Shown: positions 10,154 to 20,267 of the stretch, piece after piece
How positions within the stretch are numbered: position 1 is the stretch's first letter
How the letters are laid out: each line of letters begins with the position of its first letter
Assembly (NCBI GenBank): GCA_022432975.1
Contig: CM039514.1
Location: forward strand, 5,253,519 to 5,317,518
Direction: 5' to 3'
Source of the DNA: Begonia masoniana
Lineage: Eukaryota > Streptophyta > Magnoliopsida > Cucurbitales > Begoniaceae
DNA length: 64,000 nucleotides
The notes under the pieces: model-generated
Databases searched by the model: none
What the model saw: the letters and a program-made list of their open reading frames with translations, nothing else
What the model was told of the DNA's origin: nothing
Position numbers and translations under genes: made by a program

Positions 10154-12119
10154 AATCAAAATCGGTTGACAAGTGAAAACGGTCGACAAACGACAAACGG
10201 ATGACAGAACAACAGAAACAAAAATTGGTCGACAATCAACTAGGAAACAGAAAACGGTCGACGTAGAAAATCGGTAGACGCAGCAATCAGATGACATAAA
10301 CGGTAGATAAAATCGGACGACAAATGAAAAGTGGACGACAGAGCAAAAGTGGACGATAGACAAAATGGACGATAAGGGAGAAGTGGCAGAAGCTGAAGTG
10401 GCAATCTAAAAAGGTGCACTAAAGAGCAGTGGTTGATGTGGAAAAAGGGAGCACTAAAAGAGCAGCGGTCGATGTAACACCCGTCATTTTTGGCCGGAAA
10501 ATTATCCCTTGAATTATCAAATGGGATTAGGTTTATATTAATATAATGTATGTTTTGGTGGAATTTGTTGGGATGTTTAGTGGAAAACTAAACCAAAGTG
10601 TAACCAAAGCAGTCATTTAGTTAGAAAACCAATGGAGAGGTAGTTTAGGTATGAATTAAGGTAGGTGGAAGGAAGCCAATGAATGGCTGCCATTTGTTCA
10701 ACTTGTTGAATAAGATATACTCTTCCTCCTTCGTGAAACCCTCTTCACTTTTCTTCTCTGTTCTCTCCATTCTCTTCTCTGCATTCTCCCTCTTCTAGAC
10801 GACAAACGACCAGCAAAGCTCCTCTGATCTCCTCAGTTTCTCTGCTTAAGGTTAGCAACTACTAAAGCTAACGTATTTGGTCGAGTCGAAACGTTATTTT
10901 GCTGAAGTTTAAGGTTAACGTTTGATCGTGCATGATGTAGATCCGTGGATCGCCAAGGACTTACGTGTAAAGCTTTCAACTCTACAGCAACAGGTAAGTT
11001 CATGCATATAAGTTGGCCCTTAAGGCCCTACAGCATGGAGGTACTAGGTTTTGGTTCAGGTAGTTAGGTCGTAGGTTATGTTTTGAGTAAAACTTGTTCT
11101 GTTTCATGTTTTCTTTTATCTTGTCGCCTGTATATGTTGAGTTTAAGTACTGTATATGTCCATGCATACACTTTTTCTGGAAAACCATGTAAATGTTTTT
11201 CAGCACCGGATTTAAAGCTATGAAAGTTAAAAATGTTAATGTAATGTATGGTTAAGTGTGGACGAGGACTGGCATCCTGTCATGTACTCCTGTTATGTCC
11301 TGTTGTGGCATGTACTCCTGTTGCGCCAGCTCTTCCTCCCACTTATACCTTCATGTCCAGTGAAACGTAATGTAATGTTCCTGTATTTGAAAATATTCAT
11401 GCACAGCATATGCATCATCGCATTTCATGTTCTTACTGAGCTCTAGGCTCATAGTTGAACTCCCTGTTGTAGGTATGGATCCTCCAGATGATGACTTTGT
11501 GCCTCAAGCTGATGAGTTGATGTAGTTGGCGGATCGAGCTCATGGGGGATTGGTTGCTGCAGTCAGACAAATGTTATTTCTGTGAGAATTTTATTCCTGT
11601 ATAGCTTTTGAAATTTTAAAACCGATGTCTAGACTTAGTTTTGATGTATTTAAAACCTCTGTTTAACAGTTGAATATATGTTTTGAAATATTCTGGAACT
11701 GCTTGGGATTTTCTCTTTTAGGTTGTGCATGGATTGTCTCGAGTTTTGGAGCTATCCATGCAGTTTGTTTTCTTGAACTTCTGTCATGTTTTCTAGCTTC
11801 TGTCATGTTTTCGTGTATGTTCTAAAATTATGTTTTGAATGAAGTTTGAAGTTTTATGCCTTCTATCTTTATCGTCCATCCTGCCAGTCGAGTAATTGTT
11901 TGAAGTATTTGGCTAAGTGTCAAACGTTCATTCTGCCTTCTGTTTCTACCTTCTGTTTTCAACGTCCAAAGTTATCGTCCAAAGTCAGTGGATGATAACA
12001 TCGTCCAAACCTGTCGACCATTTCTATTCGGCTAAGTATTATCATCCAAAGTTATCGTCCACGATAACGTCACCGAGAGTCTGCCTGTTATTTTAAAAGT
12101 CCAAAGTCTGCTTTTTTTG

Positions 12120-12545
12120 TCAAACGTCCACGGTCACTGCCCTTTTATGTCAAACGTCCACGGCCATTGTCTTTTATTGCAAACATCCACGGACTTCTGT
12201 TGTCTTCTATTTTTGTCTTTTAGTGTAAACGTCCACGGACTCCTGTTGTCTTCTGTTTTTGCCTTTTATTGCAAACGTCCACGGACTCCTGCTGTCTTCT
12301 GTTTTTGTCTTTTATTGTAAACGTCCACGGACTCCTGTGCTTACTGTTTTTGTCTTTATTTCAAACGTCCACGGACTCCTGTTGTCTTATGTTTTTGTCT
12401 TTTAGTGCAAACGTCCACGGACTCCTGTTGTCTTCTGTTTTTGCCTTTTATTGCAAACGTCCACGGACTCCTGTTGTCTTCTATTTTTGTCTTTTAGTGC
12501 AAACATCCACGGACTCCTGTAGTCTTCTGTTTTTTTTCTTTTAGT
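12120..12545 (+). repeat. Minisatellite in solo LTR B
   Basis: About nine imperfect units of roughly 45-50 bp, each with AACGTCCACGGACTCCTG followed by a TTGTCTTCTGTTTTTG-type T-rich arm. The array continues after the nested LTR at about 14866-15000, so the nested element landed inside the array. The wording (GTCCACGG, GTCCAAAG, and TATCGTCC just upstream) is unlike the family-A arrays, but the position within the LTR is the same. Confidence 0.88.
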
Positions 12546-12557
12546 GCAAACGTCAAC

Positions 12558-14860
12558 TGTAGCACCCGGTTCTTTTGAACAAAGTCTTTTCTTTCAAACA
12601 TTTATGTCACGTTGTAAATGGTAATAATAAAAGTAGGGCTATTGAGTGACTAGGCAAGGGTATAAGGGTAACTTGAATTTATGAGTGGATAACCTATTTA
12701 AGGGAAGAGGTTTAGTGATAAATGCACTATAGCCGCCACTGTCCCATCTTTACTCCTTTCGGTATCCGGCTCAAGCTCAGCAGAGCTCTCGGCGGTTCTC
12801 CCACCCATTCTCCCTTTCAACCTAGTAAGTTTTCCTCATTTCTCTTGAGTTTAAGCAGTTAGATAGCTGAGGGAGCGCAATGTAGGAATTTCGCGTATCC
12901 CGTGAAGTAGTGTAGATTCGGGTTTAGTGTGAAATTTGGAAAGGCTCAGTGAATAGAACTCCTAACGGTCCACTTAGGTTTTATGAATGCTTTAGAATTA
13001 GGATTAGTAAGGATTGGTTTAACGCTCCGTTTATGGTTCTAGGTGAGCGTTTCTGAAGCAACTCCTAACCGAGTATCCACCAGGAATCCAGGTAAGTGAA
13101 GTTTGCTTGTGCCTTCGGGCCTACATCACAAAACAGTAGGATTTTTACTTATTGAATGTGCTTACATGTTATGCATCATATTTCTGAAATTATACGAAAA
13201 TGAATTTACATGGTTTGTCTGAGCAAGGAATGAATGTACCGAACAGTTATGTGAAACAGATACACTGTTAAGGGAAATAATCCAACCCTTAATGAGACAG
13301 TGGATGCTTAAACTTTGGAAAAATTGATCCAACTCCCAACTTCACAGGGGGATCTGAACAGTTATGAGAATCAGATTCACTATTAAGGGAAATAATCCGC
13401 CCCTTAATGAGTCAGTGGATATTTATACTTTGGGAAAGTTGATCCAGCTCCCAATTTCATAGGGGGGTCTGAACAGAATCGATACATGAATAACTGAGAT
13501 GAGAAAGTAGAAATTGCACGTTTAGGAATTTGTGTTTCAGCATTTTCACTCCATTACTGCTTTACTTGCTTAGCATTAGACTAATAGATGAGTTTTGTGA
13601 TGTAGGTGAAGAAGTGATAGCAGGTGTGTTTTCTGAGTCTACTGAGGACTAGACTGGTTGGAGGAGTGCATCCTTGTAACAGACTGGCAGCTGATGGGGC
13701 GGTTTAACTGGTGTTAGTGGTTGTGAAGGTTTAGTGAACATTGATTTCAATCTGAGTATGTTAAACTTTCTAACGAAAGAAGTTGCTTGGATGTTTTCAA
13801 AAATATTTTGAGACCCTTCTGATGTTAGTATTCCGTTAGTTTTAATACTGGATTTTTACTGGATTTGAGAAATGCAACGATTTGAATTATTTCTGAATGT
13901 TTCAGTAAGGTGAGTAAATTCCTTCTGTAGTTAGAGTTGTGTTGTATGGCTATAAGTAGTTGGAGTGTCACCTTGAACTCTATCGGTAGATGGTGTCTAT
14001 TGGTGGGTGTTGGGATGTAGTTCTATTTTTATCGGAAGATGAAGTTATATTTTCATCGGAAGGTTTAGCTGTATTTCTATCGGCAGATGTTGAGCTGTTA
14101 TTCTGTTCTCTATCGGTATGTGTAGTTTGTCTCATCGGTGGATGTATGGTTAAGTCGATCGGATGAATGAATCATCCGGCTGACGTCACCGGTGGATGTA
14201 TGGTAAAGTCATCGGATGATGTAGTTTTATTTTTATCGGAAGATGTATTCAGTAAGCCATCGGAAGATGTAGCGTATTAATTTATCGGAAGATGAAGGAA
14301 GTGTTCCTTTCGTCGTTTAGTCACCGGTAGATGTAGAATAAAGTTGACTGAATGAAGAAAATCATTCGGCTGACGTCATCGGTAGATATAGGTTTATTTC
14401 TATCGGTATGAAGGTGCATTATGTTCTGTCGTTTAGTGACCGGTGGATGTTGTTTGTTAAATCCATCGGATGATATAGGTTGGAATCTGTTGTTTAGTCT
14501 ATCGGATGATGTCTCAGTAAACTCATCGGCAGATGCGTGCTGACGTCATCGGTAGATATAGTCTATCGAGAGATGTCTTTGGTTTTTCATTCGAGTGACG
14601 TCATCGGCAGGAGTCTTCTACTTTCTCTGTTTTCTGCTTCTTCCGTTGACTGTACTCATCGGTAGATGCGTTTGACTTCTGCAACTTTTAAAGTGTTTTT
14701 TTTTACGATTCAAACTTCTATTTCCTCTGACCGATTATTTTTTTTATATACATTTCAAAATATCTCCGCTGCAAGTTTAAAGAAAATGTATGGTTGAAAT
14801 TTTCGGTCATGTATGGGTTTATGAGTAACAAACCGGGTTCAGATAACTCGGGGCGTTACA
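12558..14860 (+). mobile_element. Solo LTR of family A nested in solo LTR B
   Basis: Begins TGTAGCACCCGG and ends AACTCGGGGCGTTACA, 2303 bp. It is flanked by TCAAC at 12553-12557 and 14861-14865. It has TATTTAA at 12695-12701 and a second intron-like segment 13092-13605; the first donor is damaged (CCTAG-TAAGT, one G missing). It has a CCTTCGGG hairpin near 13112, paired TTAAGGG blocks (13267-13470), and the longest TCGG-n-AGATG array (about 13975-14670), including GCTGACGTCA sites. Confidence 0.93.
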
Positions 14861-16309
14861 TCAACGGACTCCTGTGCTTACTATTTTTGTCTTTTAAATT
14901 CAAACGTCCACGGACTCCTGTGCTTACTGTTTTTGTCTTTTAAATTCAAATGTCCACGGACTCCTGTTGTTTACTGTTCCTGCCTTCCATTTTAAACGTC
15001 CAAAGTCTATTCTGCCTTCAGTCTTTATCGTCCATTCTGCTCCTTATTTTTAAACGTCCAAAGTATTCTGCCACCCTGTTTTTCTTCTGCCATGTATTTC
15101 TGTAATCCGATTTCAATATGTTTTCGCCTTCTGTCTCCCTGTTTTTCTTCTGCTATTTATTTCTGAAGTCCGACATCTAATATGTTTTCCAGTCTAAATT
15201 TCAAGAGAAGGTTTTCTCTGTGTAAGCTCTCTGTTAAGTTTTAAAGGTTCACTGTTCTGTTTTAAAAGTTCAAAAAAAAATAATAATAGTCCTCGTTTTA
15301 AAATGTCCGGAGTGATGGTTCTCGGACCCCGATCGGGTCGCGGGCCGTCACAGTCGATGTGGAAAAGTGGCAGAAGTTGGAATGGCAATTTAAAAAGAAG
15401 AAAGAGAATGCATGATTCCAGGGATTGGGGAGAGAATCGAAACATGCATAATTCCAGGGATTGGAGAGAGGGTATTTATTCATATCTTTTACTCTGCTGA
15501 AGAAGGTATTCTGGCGAGATCTGGATCTGGAGAAGAGGAACGACGACATTCCTTGGAGCTTCTTCTTCTTCTCTTATTTTTATTGTTTTATGATTTTGAT
15601 TAACACCATTATTTTGACGTTTTATTTTATGATGTTTAGTAGCTAAATTTTATTACTTGGTTAGGACGATAGTATTCGTTACGGTTTTTGCTACGATCTC
15701 GGTTTTGTTTATGCGATTGTTTATTGAACAATTATTTGTGATATTCCTTACTTAATTCAGATCATATCGATAGATAGGTTAATGATCCATGTTTATGTTG
15801 TATCAACGAATAAGTGTAAATTCTAAGATGCACGAATAATTAATCGAATTAAATTGTTATAACATAGTTAGCATTAATTCGATTGGCAATAAGAATGAGG
15901 CAAATATGAAATTCAATGTTAGTTACATTCCTTCATGATTGAGAGAAATTCTAAATTGAATTTATCTAGGCAATTCGAAAGAATTCTAGAATTATTTTAT
16001 TCTTGCTATTCATAGACAATGCTGCAGAGCCTCACCAGAGCATCAGTAGTAAAATTAACGTAACGAAGAAATCGATCCTAGCCAAGACTCTCATTTACTG
16101 ATTTTATCTCGTTTACCATGCTTTCTTTTGATTACATAGTCATTCGGATTTTATTTCTAATATTTTCATTTATCATTTGAATATTTTTATAATATTTTTA
16201 TAGCAATTAATTCAATTAAAAATATCCTCGTGGGATCGATACTTTTACTTACTTTATTACTTCGTTAGCGACACGTGCACTTGCGTAAAAGTGTAGAAAA
16301 TCACTAACA

Positions 16310-17648
16310 CCTACCTCTGCAAATTTCTGCATTTTACCAGAAAATTTCGATTCTTGTGAATACCTCAGTTGTTTCAAGGTATCACCTCCAGTGATTGCTT
16401 CATATACTCAACAAATATTAAATTCTTCAAAATGTTATATCCAAATATTGATTCTAGTGAACGCCTTAGTGACTTGATTCTAAACATTCTTGAACGTTGA
16501 ATTTAAGCTTTGAAATTTTCTAGTTTCATTTGTTGTATTGTCTCTTGATTGAGTTTTTACTTTAAGAACCAAAAGAATTTGATTCTAGTGAACGCATTAG
16601 TGACTTGATTCTAATCATTCTTGAACGTTGAATTTAAAGTTTGAAATTTTATAGTTTCATTTGTTGCATTGTCTCTTGATTGAGTTTTTACTTTAAGAAC
16701 TAAAAGAGGAGATTGAGTGGTAAGAGGCAAGAGACGAGTTTATTTTGTAAAAGCCAAATTTCTAGAGAAACACAAGTAGAGTTATTATTGAACGAGTGTA
16801 AACACATGAGGGATAGAAAAAATCCATTTATTCGCTTATTATTTATTGTTTAACATTTGCTTATATTGATCTTTTTCATTTATTGTTTACTTATTTTGAT
16901 TGATTGTTTCAAAAATCATGAGTGGGGAAGAAAGTGAAATGGATTTAAAAGTGTTTATGAGGGATATACAAGACCAATTTACAGCTATTACTAGGAGGAT
17001 GGAACAGTTGGAAATACAATCACCTAAGTACTCTCGTGGAAGGAGAGTTGACGACGAAAATGAGTTTGAGAATGAGGATAGACCATACAGAAGGAAAATG
17101 TATGATATGATAGACCAAGAGAACGATGACCTAAGACACATCAAGATAAATATTCATTCATTCCAAGGAAAAAGTGATCCCGAGACTTTCTTTGAATGAA
17201 AATGAAAAGTGGATTTGTTGTTCGAATGTCAAAAACTATACGGAAGACAAAAAGATTAAATTGGTTATGATGGAATTCACCGACTATGCAAGTATTTGGG
17301 GAGACCAATTGGCCAAGAATAAGAGGCGTATTGGAAAAGTGTGAAGGCACTTATGAAGAAATGGTACGTTCTGACATTATTATAGAAATTTATGTCGGAA
17401 GCTCCAAAGTTTAACTCAAGAATTTAATAGTGTGAAAAAATATTACAAGGAGATGGAAGTCGCTATGATAAGGGCTAATATTGTTGGAGATGGGGAAGCC
17501 GCAATGGCGAGATTTTTGGGAGGATTAAATCTAGAAGTTGTGGCTATAGTAGATTTGCAACACTATATGGATATGAAAGAGTTGCTACATAAAGCAATCA
17601 AAATAGAGCGGCAATTAAAAGTGAAAAAAGAAGTGCAAAGGTAGGAAC
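16310..17648 (+). pseudogene. Decayed gypsy family C fragment: leader and gag
   Basis: Collinear with about 57775-59045 of the family-C element further right: the same leader text (TTGTTTCAAGGTATCACCTCC), then a gag start (MSGEESEMDLKVFM at 16918). The capsid is split by stops and frameshifts (readable at 16900-17199 and 17432-17644). It stops matching at about 17648, before the zinc knuckle. A ~50-bp leader piece (TGATTCTAGTGAACGC...) is duplicated at 16450 and 16579. It lacks the 84-bp insertion seen at 58119-58202 in the sister copy. Confidence 0.85.
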
Positions 17649-18305
17649 GAGTGACACATTTCGATCCTTTATCTCTCTATCTTTCAGGTGTTTTTTTTTT
17701 CATGTATAAACTCCTTTTATTAGTTTACAAAATGAAAATAGTGTTAATTTAGGAACACAAGTTTGAGTGGTCAGTCAGAAATTAGAGTGAATTTACATTG
17801 TTTTGCTTGGTGCACGAGCCATATGTTCAAACTCAATTTGATTGGGAAACAGAGTAAGAACTACTCACAAGTCTTATGTGGGATAATTTCTTCATAAAGA
17901 AAAGTGTTTGGTTTTGGATTGGGTAAACTCCGCTGGACTGGTTTGGCGTTGACAATTCTTTGTTTTTTGTAGTTGGAAAAACTATAAGATTTTCTTGATC
18001 GATTATGGATTCTTTCTTCTTTGTTTCAAGGATATACTTTGTTTCTTCTTCATGGTAATCAAGGGGACTTTTTATTTTATTTTAGATGATGTAGTTTGTA
18101 GTTCTGGATCTTTCTAGTTTTCCTTTTTTTTTTGTATATATTTTTTTATGCTTTCCTTTTGCTGTTCTGTTCTTGGTGGAAGTTCCATTTCTTTCTTTCA
18201 TCAGGACATAGAAGGAAGAGCTTATTAGCTCTTATGGGGTTTACTTAATGGGTATGCAGGACTTTGTTGTACTGGCTTTAGTATATAATTTTTCTTTAAT
18301 GATTA
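17649..18305. other. Unassigned AT-rich DNA left of element D
   Basis: T-rich, with no coding frame of note. It looks like intron or intergenic host DNA. It is contiguous in origin with 25357 onward, because element D and its GATTA duplication separate the two sides. If the exon at 26179-26245 is real, this could be upstream intron of that gene; I see no convincing exon here. Confidence 0.4.
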
Positions 18306-19012
18306 TGATGCGATTCTGGATCGTATTTGAAAGATGACTTCCTAGTTGGTTTTCGGTGGCTAGAATTACCACTTGTATTTTATTGGCTACTTACGCAGTA
18401 AGTGAGTCTCCAACGAAAAGAAGGGTTGTTTGGCCTCTCTTTCACTAGGGAATACCTTCGTGGAAGGTGGAAAGAAAGGTAGTAAAATGTATCTCTCAAA
18501 CGAACCAAGAGAAAGATACAAGTTGTGGTCACACTCGCTCGGAATTCACCTCACAAGTTTGGCCGGGTTTGAGTCAAAACTCAAGAAACTTGTCTAAAGA
18601 CAACAAAAGCGGTTTTGATAATTCGAGTCTGCCTTCAAAAGTACAAAAGAAGGCCTATTTATAGGCCTTTGGTTGGAAATGAAAAGACATGCTTGGTGGA
18701 TTTCATTAAATGTCCACTAAGCATTTATTACAACTTTGACTATGAATCTAGACTAAGACTCTTGCTCTTTTCTAGGAGATATGATAATGACGAATTTTAA
18801 ACATGAATCTAGACTAAGACTCTTCAATGTGACCGATTGATGCTAAGTCATTGTCGGGCTTCCAAGCTAGTAAATGCATGGGCTTCTCTTTATCTTTGGG
18901 TTGAGTTTCTTCCATCATGTCTCCAAATTGTAATGTACCTGCAAAACTAGAAAACATATTAGAAAATATCTTCTTGGCCATTGATCTAGCGAAAAGGTCT
19001 CGAGCCTTATCA
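18306..19012 (-). repeat. 3' LTR of element D
   Basis: Direct repeat of 24645-25351. In element orientation the pol frame runs into it from the internal region and ends about 66 codons inside, so the LTR carries the last part of the polyprotein. Confidence 0.93.
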
Positions 19013-19130
19013 TCTAACCCAAGTGATTGAGGATTTGACCTCAAATCCGATTGGATAGTGTCCTCCAATTCATCTTCTTTTCCAAGGTATGGTGATAAGT
19101 CTTGAACATTAAAAGTTGCTGAGACTCCAT
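18814..19130 (-). pseudogene. C-terminal end of element D pol, running into the LTR
   Basis: After the hAT insertion the polyprotein resumes with YGVSATFNVQDLSPYLGKED, the usual segment after the integrase core in this gypsy group. It continues without a stop through the LTR boundary at 19012 and ends with HIEES at 18814. Overlap of pol with the LTR is also seen in family C at 62689 onward, so it seems a group habit rather than an accident. Confidence 0.8.
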
Positions 19131-19138
19131 ACTCTCCT

Positions 19139-20259
19139 TAGAGATGACTAACGAGCGGGTCGAGCCGAGCCGAGCCAAAAATAGTCTGGCTCACCGAGCC
19201 TATCGAGTTAAACGAGCTGAGCCTAACAAGCCTACCGAGCCTAACGAGCCGAGCTTAACGAGCCAGCCTGAAAAAATTTCAACTCGAGCCGGCTCGCGAG
19301 CCACGAGTTAAACGAGCCGAGCCGAGCCGGCTCAACAAGCCTAACGAGCCGAGCCTAACGAGTCAAGTATATATAAATATTTTCAACTTGTATTAATATA
19401 ATATAAATTTTTTAAAACTTTTCATTTAAAATTATAATAAAAATTAGTTGAAGAAAGTCATTGCATAGAGTTTATATATGGAAAAATCGAGAATTTTAAC
19501 GACTTTTAATTTTATGGGTAATTTTTTTTCTGCATTATTAACTGTTAACGTGTCAAATATTTAAACTACTTTTGTCGTTTTATTTCACGTATACGTTTAG
19601 TCAATTGGTTAGAATTTTAATTGCACGTTGCTAAGTAGGATTTTATAAGGTCGAGTGTGAAATGAGGTTATTTAAGTTTTATTATATTATCATTTTATTA
19701 AATAAAATAAAATAATAATTAAATTTATTATTACTAAATAAAATAAAGAAAAGCGCGGCGTGAACCAGATGGAACTAGAAGAGAGAGAGAGTGCAACAGA
19801 GATGGAGGAGAGACGAGGGTCGCACTCGCCGCCCGGACTCCGTTTCTCTCGAATCAAGTCTCAAAACATTTCACTCGCGAAGATCTACAACATTGGTGAA
19901 CGTAGATCGAACGGTAAGTCGAGTTTTAACTTATATTTCTCCGATAAATACTCGGAGGCAGTAAGTTGCTCAAGCGAGGGGGGCAGCAAAGCAATGGTCA
20001 AAAGACAGTTGCTGCTGAGGCTGGGAAGGCTGGCTCGCGAGCCTGGCCCGCCGAGACAACGAGCCAGCCCGTTGGCCGGCTCGTTTGGCTCGGTCCCTGG
20101 CTGGCTCGCGAGCCCAGCTCTTGGGCTCGGCTCGACCCGCCTCACGGGACCGAGCCAGACTCGACTCGCTACAGTAGCGAGTCGAGCCAAGCTCGGCCCG
20201 CTACTGTAGCGGGCCGAGCGGGCGGGCTGGCTCGCCAGCCCACCCGTTAAACACCTCTA
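19139..20259. mobile_element. Non-autonomous hAT-type element with GGCTCG subterminal repeats
   Basis: The ends are imperfect inverted repeats (TAGAGATGACTAACGAGCGGG on the left; the right end reversed reads TAGAGGTGTTTAACGGGTGGG). It is flanked by an exact 8-bp duplication, ACTCTCCT, at 19131-19138 and 20260-20267. Both subterminal zones are packed with GAGCC/GGCTC words, making the right end very GC-rich against an AT-rich genome. There is no transposase frame. The core has an AT-rich part (19370-19750) and an exon-like piece (19769-19913). It interrupts pol of element D. Confidence 0.92.
19769..19913 (+). pseudogene. Exon-like fragment captured by the hAT element
   Basis: From an ATG at 19769 the frame reads MELEERESATEMEERRGS and onward, and reaches GAACG followed by GTAAGTCGAG at 19914, a good donor. 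Composition and the donor suggest a first coding exon of a host gene, but I do not recognise the protein. Low-complexity Glu/Arg content means it could also be chance. Confidence 0.35.
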
Positions 20260-20267
20260 ACTCTCCT

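Larger units (their letters stand above)
10473..15352 (+). mobile_element. Solo LTR B (second gypsy family), itself interrupted
   Basis: Starts TGTAACACCCGTCATTTT and ends GGTCGCGGGCCGTCACA. It is flanked by GTCGA at 10468-10472 and 15353-15357, a 5-bp target duplication. Without the nested LTR (12558-14860 plus a duplication copy) it is about 2.57 kb. It has intron-like junctions resembling family A: a donor at CAACAG-GTAAGT (about 10992) and an acceptor at CTGTTGTAG-GT (about 11473). It also has a CCCTTAAGGCCC palindrome-like element near 11018, and a long minisatellite. No coding region; the short frames at 12117-12544 are translations of the minisatellite. Confidence 0.88.
10154..16309 (+). 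mobile_element. Tat/Ogre-like LTR (3' part), split by solo LTR B
   Basis: The visible segments are 10154-10472 and 15358-16309. The left one is rich in GGTCGACAA / CGGACGACA words, and both share a GTGGCAGAAG...GTGGCAAT segment. The right one has ATGTTTAGTAGCTAAA and ends with CCTCGTGGGATCGATAC...GTGCACTTGCG before CACTAACA, a pattern I associate with Tat/Ogre-type gypsy LTR ends. Element A is inserted in it or at its edge on the left. After 16309 the sequence is family-C leader, so this is a solo or 3' LTR. No coding region is visible. Confidence 0.5.

Noticed and set aside
12117..12544. Cys/Phe/Leu-rich reading frames
   Set aside because: They are translations of the ~45-50-bp minisatellite in LTR B and overlap in several frames.
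12120..12545. CRISPR-like regular array
   Set aside because: Units are directly tandem with no unique spacers, the genome is a plant, and the array is LTR-internal.
19885..20250. Overlapping Arg/Pro/Ala-rich frames on both strands
   Set aside because: They come from GGCTCG-type subterminal repeats of the hAT element; no domain or codon pattern supports a protein.
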